Source: Branchiostoma floridae (taxonomy: Eukaryota > Chordata > Leptocardii > Amphioxiformes > Branchiostomatidae). From it: a DNA stretch of 64,000 nucleotides. Shown here piece after piece: positions 46,804 to 59,200 of this stretch. Numbering within the stretch: position 1 is the first letter of the stretch; every line of letters begins with the position of its first letter. The position numbers were made by a program, and so were the translations under genes. The notes under the pieces are model-generated. The model was not told the origin of the DNA and did no database searches. It was given only the letters and a program-made list of their open reading frames with translations. The stretch is taken from NCBI RefSeq assembly GCF_000003815.2, contig NC_049984.1:16812495-16876494 (forward strand), given 5' to 3'.

Positions 46804-47905
46804 ATGTCTTCCAGCACAAGGCCTAGAAAGGTACTACTTCACTTCTGCCAAAACTCCACTTTTTGACTAATGATAACATGGATCAGAGAAACACTGCAAT
46901 AGGAAATGGTAAACTGTAACAATCGTGGCAGTCTTAGTTACTGTAACATACAACATGTCTTCCAGCACAAAGCCTAGAGAGGTTCTTCTATACTTCTACC
47001 AAAGGGAACTCCAATTTTTGCCTGATAAATATCAGACAGACACTGCAATAGGAAATGGTAAACTGTAACAATCGTGGCAGTCTTAGTTACTGTAACATAC
47101 AACATGTCTTCCAGCACAAAGCCTGGAGAGGTTCTTCTATACTTCTACCAAAGGGAACTCCAATTTTTGCCTGATAAATATCAGACAGACACTGCAATAG
47201 GAAATGGTAAACTGTAACAATCGTAGCAGTCTTGGTTACTGTAACATACAACATGTCTTCCAGCACAAAGCCTAGAGAGGTTCTTCTATACTTCTACCAA
47301 AGGGAACTCCAATTTTTGCCTGATAAATATCAGACAGACACTGCAATAGGAAATGGTAAACTGTAACAATCGTGGCAGTCTTAGTTACTGTAACATACAA
47401 CATGTCTTCCAGCACAAAGCCTAGAGAGGTTCTTCTATACTTCTACCAAAGGGAACTTCACTTTTTGCCTGATAAATATCAGACAGACACTGCAATGCCT
47501 ACCTGCCTAAGTGCCTAGGCCAGTGACTGGCCCCTTGCTCCCACCGTGATATTTCTCCAGACTGCACGATTCGCCGCACTCCTCTACGCCAACTTAATAC
47601 TCTGTCCGATGTCCTTTTCAATCTGGTCTCTCCATCGTTTCGGGGGGTCTCCCCCGTGGCCTGGGCAATAGGAAATGGTAAACTGTTATGACCGTGGCAG
47701 CCTTATCATGCAACATGTCTTCCAGCACAAGGCCTAGATAGGTACATGAACCTCTTGTTAAAAAATGAACATGATTGTGACAGTGTGACATTCATCACTT
47801 TTTGCCTGATGAACATCAGACAAATACTGGAATAGGAAACGGCACACTGTCACAATCGTGTCAGCCTTATCATGCAACATGTCTTCCAGCACAAAGCCTA
47901 GAAAG
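46804..47905 (+). repeat. Seven tandem copies of the AKTIP start exon
   Basis: The word ATGTCTTCCAGCACAA occurs at 46804, 46955, 47104, 47253, 47402, 47715 and 47879. Copies 2-5 are exactly 149 bp apart and nearly identical. Each unit has the start codon, nine codons, a GT after codon 9 and part of the following intron. Copies 1 and 7 end AAG|gtac; copies 2-5 end GAG|gttc, a weaker donor; copy 3 has Gly for Arg at codon 8; copy 6 has TAG at codon 9. The upstream word atcgtggcag(c/t)ctta also recurs. Confidence 0.92.
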
Positions 47906-50900
47906 GTACTTTCTCCACTTGCTCAAAAAATAACTCTACTTTTTGTCTGATACTGATAGATAGTAATTAAAGATGGCAATAGGGACAGTTCTCCATCTTC
48001 AGGTTTACCTATTGATGACCCCCCATACCATACATTTGTAGGTAGGCAGGTAGCTAATACTTAGTACAATGTAATTAGAAATGGTATAGTGTAACAATCA
48101 TGGCAGTATTACTGTCTCATGCTCTAATAGTGATACCATCATATTTTAATTTCTATACATGATGAAATTGTAGATTCACTCACTCACATACACACATGCT
48201 AAGTATATCCTGAATACTAACCTCATACTTATATATTCTCTTACATGTATGTATGATTATAATCATGTGCCAATAGAGGTTCAGACAGGCCATTGTCAAG
48301 TATTTCAATCAGATAGCATAACATGACGTCTTCTCCCTTTCACTGTATCAACATAACTTTATGAAGTGTGTTCTCTTCATAAAGGGGAGGAGTGTCATTA
48401 GATAGGATGAGTTCCTGTTGTCACATCTTACCCTTGCTGAGCACCATTACACTAAGCTATAAATAATGAGCTCACTACTGTAAACAAACAGCTGTCAGCT
48501 GGACATGTCAATCATCTGCAGTCTTCATGCCTTGAATAGCTTCATCAGGTTCCTAAGGCCATACCGATGTATTTCCTTGGTTTTGAGACATTTTAAGGTA
48601 AAAGTATGAAAAGAATATATCATTAATGTCAAACCTCAGGGATGAAAATTTCAATATATACTGTATGCACTGCATGATGCAAAGCATAAACCTTGTCTTG
48701 ATATCATGCCTTTTCATATTTTTTTATATTCAAGAGCCAACAAATCATGTGGCAGTGGCCAGAGGTAAATATTTTCTGTGTGCACAAGCATGAATTATGA
48801 CATTTAGTACGTGCCCTCAGCTACTGTGCTTTTTGAGCAGCCGACTCCTCTGGCTATGTCATGTGTCTATTTGGCCAGTTTCAGTAACATACGGAGCCTG
48901 GTAGAGGCTAGAACTGGTGATTGGCAAGACCACATTAAGTTTCATGTCCCCAAAGTTGAAACCATAGCACTTCTAACAATACAATGTTTTTGAACATGCC
49001 AGTACCGGACAGGCATAATGACTGAGTTGAAAATTGATCAGGGAAACTGTTGATTTAAAATGTTTTAAGGTTCACCTTCTTTATACTCTAAGCACAGTTG
49101 CTATGTTTACAGTAGGAAGCCAGCAAACGGAAGAATAATTGGCCAAACTCGTGATGTACCTCAAATTGATTATATTTATAGAACTTTCCTTTACAATGGC
49201 CCATAATTATCTGTGATGCCACAAGGTGGGATTAGAAAGGCTGTATTCTTGTCTATAATGACAGGCCTTGGTTGACAAATTCTCAGTGTCCCACAGCTTC
49301 CCTGGCTTTTGTTTGAACAAGAAGGTGCATATTTGTTCACAAGCTGTTTCGGAAGAGCAAAGAATCCATTGAAATACATGTGTCAACTATTAGTATCCCC
49401 CCTCCCGCACATCCTTGACATGTATTTGTGATTGGTCTTTTGTATTGGTGTTGTGTATAGGAATAGGGCATCGATAATTCATATGACAGTGCTCCTTCTT
49501 GTGTCCCATTGCTAGGTAATTACCCCATAATTGATAGGGTGGGCTTTAATTTGTAAGTGATGTCATCTGTCAAACTACTGTGCTCCTGGTAACACCCTAT
49601 TGAGCTAGAGTTGACCAATCTCATTATAACTCTGCTGTATCATTGTGTGTAAGTCTGAAATATAGGTAATAGTTCTATACTATAGTGTGGATTCAGTGGA
49701 TAAATTTGTAGTAACATCATAGTACGAGGTTTGTACTAATTATGCAAATTTTATGTACGACATAAACGAATTATCCCCAAAACTGCACAAGTGGTAAAGA
49801 GATTAAGACCTCATTGACATGTAAATTAGCTGCAGCCATAACTCATATAACCTGTTCTGACTACAGAAGGAGACATGTTCCACATCTGAAGTATGTTTTG
49901 GGCATAAGAGGTGCTTGATGTCTTTTCGTATCTTCAGAATGGGTACAGCTATTGACACCATTGGCTCAGTGTTTGTCCCCAATATGCAGTTGAGTGTAGG
50001 AGAGGGGCTAGGACATTATGTCATTAGGTCAAGCGAGAAGAGGCTTGGATTGCACTGTTAATCCACCAGAGATTCCACTCTTGAGGTGCAGTCAGGGTGG
50101 GTGCCAACCCAGTGATGGGCTTTAAGACATCTTGCCAAGAGTGGGGCTTGAAGAAAGTTTGTTACTGCGAGGCATTCTTACATCCCAAGACTGGAAGCTG
50201 TTCCTCTGACTGATACAGACCATAGGAGTACAAGTTGTGACTTCTGGACATTGATTGGCCCAAGTGTGCGGACAGTTGTCAGGCAGTACATGTACACATA
50301 TGTAGGCTGGCTTGGTACCTGTTGCAATGTTTAGGACCCTTCAGATGACCATTCTGCCCAGTGGGAAAAGACGTACCCAACTCCAGCTATACAAGGTATA
50401 CCGTTTACATTTGGTACATTTAACACTTGAGTTTCACTTTGTATGTATTTGGGACCAAGTGCTTTTTTGTTATAATATTGTTGTTATGTATGATCGCACG
50501 TATCTGTCATGTGGCAAATGGTCTAACAAAAATTGATGACGCTTAGTCACTTAAGTTTCTTTATTGCAGTTTTTGCATATGATACTAGGTATTGATAATC
50601 ATAGGTATTGTGTATTTTTCTAACAGGCATCCTAGAACAAAGTGCAGTACAATGCTGTACATTCAATGGATCGAATTAGCAAATACAGTTAATTGCTTGG
50701 TTGTTTATGACGTGAGCTTGTAGCTTTAAGTCCTTGTATACAGATAAGTCTTGTTCGTAAAAAGATTTTAGATGCAAAATTGCCTCAATGTTGAAGCAGA
50801 TCTGAAACACTAGTCTTGACCAGACAGTGTGTATAACCCTGCTCGTACCCCTCTACCACCTGTAGCTTCTAACATTGTTTATAAAGGCTAGACTGCACCT

Positions 50901-53900
50901 GTTCAGGCAATAGATCTGACACACGACAATGTAGACAGGAAGAATAGAGGTTCAGAAGGAAATGGGAAAATTGTATTGACTTTCCTGAAAGCCGTTTGAT
51001 GTTCTTGAAGATTAACACTTCACCTCGCTTTGACCTGGCCGCATTTTAAACAGACAAGCGCCATTTTTAGTCTATGAAATTGATTGATGCGTTCCAGCTA
51101 GTACATGAAAGCTAAGATATAGCGGCTGTATCCTATCCGAACTGTCATTGGATTGTGAATTATACTAGGCCTTTGAAAAAATAATGATTTTTTTATCAGG
51201 TCAGCAGTATATTCAGGTATTACTGTGACTTATGGCATAGGGGATGAAAAATCAGGATCATGGCTATCAATTAAACAGAGCTACATACATGTAAGTTTTT
51301 AACCTGTGCTTTTCACATTTTGTTTTGTTTCTATTGGCTCTATTTTTCTGTGTTGACCAAAGCTTGATGCCGTGACCGTGAAAATGAACTACGAACTAGT
51401 ATCAAAATCCCTTCATGGAAAAGTCTTACTTGCCCGATCGATGAGGTAGGCGTGTGCTTGCCTTAAGTTATTGGCACATTCACTTGCCTGGGGCAATTGG
51501 ACAAGTGGACTAGTCCAACACTGTCCAGCGTTGAATCTTATCTACTCCGATAAAATCTACAAAGAGCCCCCCTCCCCCAAAACCTGGTTACAGGTATGAA
51601 ATGTCTTCAGGCAGTATCCCTTTGGCCTCTGGTACCTTTTACAGTTCTGTTGGATATAGTTGTTTACCTTGACTGACACACTGACAGTGATATTCATGCT
51701 CCATTTCTTGACCCCTTGACCTGCCCCCATTCTAAACTGGTGCTGATGTTCACCCATGACCAACTCCAACTAGGAGCAGGAGGCCATGGGTAATGAGGGC
51801 CTTATTTGAATGAGAGAGTACTGTACTTCCCATCTGCTATATGTGTTAACCAAAGTCTACAATATCCTTGTGTTGTGGTTCATGCAAATGTTTAGAAAGA
51901 GGCTACAACTTACAAGTGCATAACAGTAGCTTGGAAATTGTTGATATATTTCTGTAACTAGTAAGTGTAAGGATGAAAAGAAGACCCCCCCCCCCCAAAA
52001 GAAATAAACACAAATTAAATGTCATAATTAAATGGGATCATACATTTTTATGAACCATGTCATTCCAGTCAATGCAACTTTAGCAGTTGAATATGGCATA
52101 TGAGAACTACTATATTGTATTAATTTTGCATCAATATGATTTGTGTAATATCTATGTATTATGTTATTTTGCTTGCACTACTGTTTGTATGTGCTTCTAT
52201 AATGTACAAACTGAATAGGACATTGTCATGTTTTTAAAACTCAATAGTTAAAACTGTGCCAGCTGTGACACTACGTTTTGCATACGTGCCAGGTTGTGAC
52301 ATGGTCGTGTAGCCACATATAGTCACATTTAAATATACATATGACGGCAATAGAAATTGTTCCAGTAAGTAAGGCATCTATGGCATGGTGCAGGCCCCTG
52401 TCCTTTCTCCACAAGCAGGCAGGCTACAGATTTTTGCAGGTCGCTATCTGGCTGTTAAACAATTATAATAATGCCGATATTGATTATTGAACAGGCTCTT
52501 AGTCAGTTCATGTGTCTGCGCTTTGACATGCAGGATCTGTCGATAACAAAGCACCCGGTCTGAATACAGCAGCTGTATGCTTGAGGCCCTTGAAAAGAAG
52601 TTGTTGTATCATATTATTGTGGTACTCTTGAGTTACAGTTGTAACTCTGACCTGTTTCTTTTAGTGAGAATCTATGGCTGGATTATGAATGCACCTAAGT
52701 GAGTTATTCTTTCTACAATGTAAATTGTGTTGTCTTTTTTTTTTCATCTGGCAAAATGATACAGCTTGATCTGTGCATTAACATGCATAGTTATACTTGT
52801 ATGTAATACAGTTGAAACAGCACTACAACTTATAGATACTGTCACATTGAATTGTATTTTGATGCAAGTATACAAGAGCCAATCCCAGTATAGATGACAA
52901 GGGCCATATTTTTCTCCTTTAGAGTTTTCTGTGTAAGCTTTACCCTTTAGTATATAAGTGCATGTAAATAAAATGCAAAATTGCATTCCTGTGCTGCAAT
53001 ACCACAACAATTTGCCAGGAGGCACCAGTATAAGTTTTGTAAAGGATTTTGCATGCATGATTGAGAGGTGATGCAATCGTGTGTCGCAGTTGTGTTGGTT
53101 CTAAACTGTACATTCTAACTGTGCACTAGAATATATCAATCTGCCCGGGATCCTAAATTACCAATGCACCAAAGCAATAACTTCATCATCATTATCCTAA
53201 TAAATCATACATCATATACATGACCCAATGGGCCAGAGTTAGCTTGAGCACTACTTCAGTCCAATGTTTTTGTCCAATGATAAATACAAAATGCTCATGG
53301 AAAAAATAAAACTTGATTTGACTAAAAGATGAAGATCAGCTTCTTTATCATATTGCTTCCTTCATGGTAAGCAAATTTCAAGGTTATGATGATAATAATA
53401 CTAGAAGTTGGTATTGAAATTTATGAACAGTCTGTACACAATGTCTTAACAAGTCATGCACTGCATAGAATTTTGTTCACATGATGGGAAAAAGCTTTGT
53501 TGCCCATTCCTTTTGTGTGTGCAACACGCCGCCACGAATTACTGTTCTTCTACTGTCTCATACTGTGCCTTGATTAGTACTCTTTGCACATGTATTCAAG
53601 ATGTCTTTGTTAGATGTAAAGTGACACCATCCTACTTAGCACTGCTAAATAAAAGACAGCCACAACAGAAGCTGAATTATGAAGCCTTTTTGCCAAACTC
53701 CCCGCTAAGCAGGTGCCGGTATTGTTCTCCCTGTCTGTAAAAGAACAACACAAATTGTGTTCTTTGTGAATAAGATACTGCTCACTAATGCTAACTAAAA
53801 GCTGCCCATACAAGATTAACAACTTGTCTCTGTTCTTTCTTGGCCAGGATAACCTATCCCTCACTTCCTGTGGGATAAGGGGTTTACTTTCCCCTGTCAT

Positions 53901-56218
53901 TGTGACTTTGATTGACATCACTTCCCTTGCGGCAACATACTCCCGTTTGTTGTCCAACCTCACACACTACTTTACCTGTGACAGTTTGCTTTAACTTGTT
54001 TTCACCCTTAGTTCTTCTTGTAGAAATGTTTGACTGGAAACAATAGTTTATCCCCTCATTTGCTGCTGTACCCCCTGAGAGTGAGAGTTGTGTCCCTCCC
54101 CTAGAGTTGAAAGGTCACCATAAGGGTAGTAATTGACTGAGGAGGCTTCATCGCCTGGCTGTGTTGAAAGGGTACAAGAGGATCAACAGGCTGACTGGCA
54201 AGAGGCTTTGTTACTGCTGTGCACTTGAGGACAGGAGTGTAGGGTTGAGTGTGTGCCTCGTGTGCAAAGGTGTTGAACCGACAACAGAAAACAGTGCCAG
54301 GGATGCAGACGGCTTGTTTTTCCTCCAAGGCTTCTTCTATAGGATAAGGAGAAAAGTTAGTTTTATCTGGAAATGAGTGACAACTGGAGGTCCCATGAGT
54401 CACCACTGAGTTTACTTCAATTTCTGCAAACTGTGTGGTCCAGGAGATAAAAGAAGGGATTAACTTGCTGCAGAAATTTGCTCTCCCATACTTGTATGGG
54501 CGCAGACGGAAATGTTGACATGATGAAAAGGAGTTCTATGCAGAGAGTGGAACACAACACAAGTCGGAAGCTACCTGTGTGGAAGTGAAGTGAACTCTAC
54601 AGTGGAAGGACAGGAAGCAACAGTACTGCATACTCCCAAGAGTGTCAAACAGAGCAGAAGAAAAGTATCACACCAGTGGTTGATGATGTGTGGTTTGTAT
54701 CTCCTATCCAAGATACAGTATTCCTGATCAGAAGGATACTAACTAAGTAATCAGAATGACGACTACGACTCCTGACAGCATGGTTCACCCCATGGCGCCT
54801 GGGTACCATGGACATCTTGCGGAAATTATGTACAAACGTCTTGCCTTGAAGAAGTTCCAGAAAGACTTGTTCAAACTGAGACGTGCCCCCAGTCATGACT
54901 CCTTCCTCCTGGAGCTTAAGAAAGCAGTAAGCCATGTCTTGTTTTTTTTTTCTCATCTTGTTATTTTTTTCCTTCTAGTCATTTTGGTGATTTGTTCACT
55001 GGTATTATTTCTATGTTGACAAGGAATGTTCGTTTTGTCGTGAACTGATCCCAACAGGGAACGGATTTGGTGTTTTGTTTTTAAGTTTGGAGGAGGTGCA
55101 TATTTGCCTTTAGTAGGTAATGTCTGACTATGTACATGGGTTATCTAAGGTTAGGCAATTCCGTCTGTAAAACCTGTACAGTAATAACAACATGCATGCT
55201 TCTTTCTCAATGTCATTGTTAGCTTGCTCTTTGTTTAGTAAGGAAGCTGTTTGGTAGCTAGTTTTGGGATTTGGTAGATTGAAGTGAAACAGTTTGAGAG
55301 GGGTATGCAGTGACATCGTGCCAACTGACAAGGCAAGTGCAGAAAACGATACATCAGACTGTAACCAACCAATGTCATGGCATTGTGCTGGGACTGGGAG
55401 CACATCTGGAACTTGAACTCTAGAGTGCCTCTAACCAGGGAAAATGAAGAATGGAAAACAAAGACTACCTTGTACTTCAGTCTCTTATCAGATGGACACA
55501 ACTTTAAGCCTCATTAATCATCCTTCGTTAAAATCTTATTAAGAGGTCCTTAGAATTTAATCTTTGGAAGATAAGACCTTGTTGACTGTTCTTGACTGCT
55601 ACTTGACTTGCACAAGAAACTTTGGTTAAATCCGTATTCATATCACATTCATTGAAGACGAGATGTATGATTCTTCCTGTAAAACTAAAATTTGATACCT
55701 CTGGAAAAGGTCAGTTAAGATGACTGCAATTTCAAATTCAGTATTGCTGTTAGTATTACTGTTTCTTAATATAAGGTATTTTGATTTGACAGGGACACAT
55801 TTCATTTCTAGGAAGGCTTTATCTCACCAAAACACATTGCAATAAATTAGCTGATCGATATCATCATATGCTTGGCCTGCATAGATTTCAGCAAACCNNN
55901 NNNNNNNNNNNNNNNNNNNNNNNNNNNNNNNNNNNNNNNNNNNNNNNNNNNNNNNNNNNNNNNNNNNNNNNNNNNNNNNNNNNNNNNNNNNNNNNNNGAA
56001 AGTGGTATATGGTCTATAGTCTTCACCACTGTACAACGTCAATATTAGTAACTAACAAACAGCTAGTATGGTTCAAATACACACACACACACACACACAC
56101 ATGCACGCACAACACGCACGCACACACACACACACACACACACATGCACATACCCATACAAATACGCACACACACGCAAACATGCACACGCACACAGACA
56201 CACAAACACACACACACC

Positions 56219-56260
<42 letters not shown>

Positions 56261-59200
56261 ACACACGCACACACATCCAAACAGCACCAAAAACATAAAC
56301 TTCGCAGGAATGGAGTAAGTCAACCTTTCACTTTTGGGACAGTTATCTGGCTACCCCATGCTACTGTCGGAGTCTGTGTAGTTTCTGTGTTTCATATCTG
56401 GCCTGTCTTACTGTGCTTCCTTCCTTCCTGACTTACTGAACAATAATGTCTGACCCAAAGGGTTGTTGTACATAACTTGTCTGTACTGTAGGCAGTTGGC
56501 CAAATTTGTTACCTTCTCCAAGAAGCTAAGGTTTATGTTATATAAATGTTGAGAATTATTGTCTTTTAAAGTTGAAAAATGTCCCTGCAGTTCCTGAGCA
56601 AGCTGCTAGGGGCCCAAACATGCACCACTTTTTCCATACATCACAAGCTACCTGCCACAAAAAAAATCAAGACTATAGAACATCCATGTCAAAAGATTCA
56701 AAAACGAAAATTCTGCTGCAATACCAAGGTCACACACTAGGAGCCCAAATTTCACTTTTTGTTTTGGTTCTTGAGTTAAACCGACTGCAAAAATCCAGAA
56801 ACACACACAGACACACCCAAAACAATATCTCCATTTTTCATGGAAATAATAACACAAGTTTTTGTATTCCTGTACAGGGATCATCGGGAGGGGGAGCAGT
56901 GAGAAGTGCTGTGGGCAGGAAACAGCTTCCTCCCGTCCCCCCAGGGGCAGGGGCCTCAGACACCACCCCCAGGGCTTCGGACAGAAGGTCCACCCAGGAC
57001 TCATCTCCCAATGGCATCCCCCAGTCATACGGACCCTTCTTCTTGGAATACTCACTTATGGCAGAATAGTAAGTCCTTCATAACCATTGTTTCTAACACT
57101 GGCTTCTTCAAAGTAAACTAAGTAACACTAATACGAACTAAAAGACTGTTAAGTGAAATTTTGCATATCAAGAGGCAAGTAAAGACGTTTGGCCTAAAAT
57201 TGATGACAACTTTATGGGACTGTTGCAAACTTCACAAAGGACAGGTAATTATCTCCAAGCAGATTTTTTGGTTGGTACAGTATCCACTTATCTAGTCAGA
57301 ACAATGAATGAAATTTTTCCTCTTCTCCTTTTCAGTAATTTGTTGCAGAGACAGAGAATACCGGGGATTTATGTCATCCCATCTGCCAAGTCACCACTCT
57401 GTAAGTATTCAAAAGGAATATCTATATCTCTATAGCCTTAAGTCTTAACGACCTGTTACACCTAACCTTTGCAGATCATGTATCTGTGAGCATTATTTAA
57501 AGCTATCTAATGAGACTGCCCCTTCTGTACTTGGTGGCAACACTATATCATATGATAGTTCTTGGGGAAAATTTTTGAGCACCAACTTTTTGTCTTTGAC
57601 TAACAGTGAATAGTTTTAACATTGATTGATTGATTCTTTTATTTTATTTTTTTATTTTTTTTATTCACATTTCTTTAAAGAGGATGAGACGGAAAGCAGA
57701 CCCTGCTTATCGAGGTCTTCTCCTCATGTACATAAACAAAATAAGGACACACATACAGGACTACAAAACGCTAAATAACAAAGTCAAGAGATAATGATAA
57801 CGACATGAAATAAAACAACAAGGAATCAAATAACAAAGTGACGTGTAGCTGGCATACAAACTTAGAAGTAATCAAATAAGGTTATAAATCAACTTAAACA
57901 ACCTGTCTATTGAACACAAGACATAACGACATGAAAATATATTCTTTTATTGCTTTTTCAACACCACATGAAGCAAAATCAAAACTGACTGTTGAAAGTA
58001 CAGTACTATTTTTATTTTCCTATGGCTACAAAATTAGGAGTGGAACACATACCTTATGTCAGTCCACTCCTTTGTCCCGCCTGATGAAATGATTTGGTAG
58101 ACATAGAAACAAGGGAAATTCTTTGAATTTTGTACACAAATGAAATGATGAAAGATACATTCACTATTGGTAATGGCCAAAGTGAGCCTTATTTCTGACA
58201 CTGCGTTCCTGTACTATCCAAGCAGAGGTTCGACTGTGGCTGTTTTTAATGTGTTTTTTAATAGGTGTTATTGTCAGGCTTTTATTTTCTCCCTTCATGT
58301 CCATCGGCTAGACAAAATAAAAAGCCAGACAAAAGTGCCTAAAAAAATGTCAATAACAGCATGAGCCAAACCTCTGCTTGGAGAGTAACATTCCCATACT
58401 GATTAATGCTTGTTAGTCTTGTCAGTGGTGTACAAAAGGTAGGTTAGGGCAGTCCCTATGTAGTCAGTCAGGCAGGACAGTTTACTTCATGCCCAGGGAA
58501 GGCTGACTGTGTTGTATACAGCATACTTGTTCATGCAGAATGGGTACAACCATGGAGCATATGTAAATTCATTTCTTTCACAGTGGTTTTAATCGCTGTT
58601 AGAGGAAAAACGTGTTTGCAATGTTGTGAATTTCAGGTTGAAACAGTTCTGTAGTACAATAGTCATACATGGGAGACATATTTACCTTTGTTGTGCAGAA
58701 GTCACCATGAAAATTGTAAAATTAAAGCCACCATGAAAGTTTAAAGATTTACAGTATATACATTTGTAGATCTGCAGGTTTGGCTAACAAGGCAGTAATT
58801 CATTGTGAAGATAGTTCTTTTCCTTCTTGGCCTCCAATACTATTGGTACTGGTTTTATTGTAGGCAACATGTACGGACCTTCTCTGTCTCTATTAAATGC
58901 AGAGAACTTGTATAATTATGATCAAGTATAACAAAAGCACAGTGGAGCTTGGAAGTTCTTCTGATGATGAATGATCTTGTACATGGAATGTCCTTGCCCT
59001 TGGTCATGCAGGTTGTAATGTTACCAAGGGTCAACCTCAACATGTGGAAATTGTTTGATTCCTTCTGCAATTTTGTGCTTTAGTTATATGAGAAACAGGA
59101 TGACAAGGCATTTGTAAGTACCTACATTGTAAGTGTACTGAGGTTCAGGTACAGAGGTTTAGGTCTGATACATTGACATTCAGTACTTTAGTCCTGTACC

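Noticed and set aside
46804-47905. CRISPR-like or satellite array
   Set aside because: Repeat unit is 149 bp with exon content in a eukaryotic intron; not a CRISPR architecture.
55868-56431. 187-codon plus-strand frame and opposite Cys/Val-rich frames
   Set aside because: Run through an assembly gap and a CA microsatellite.
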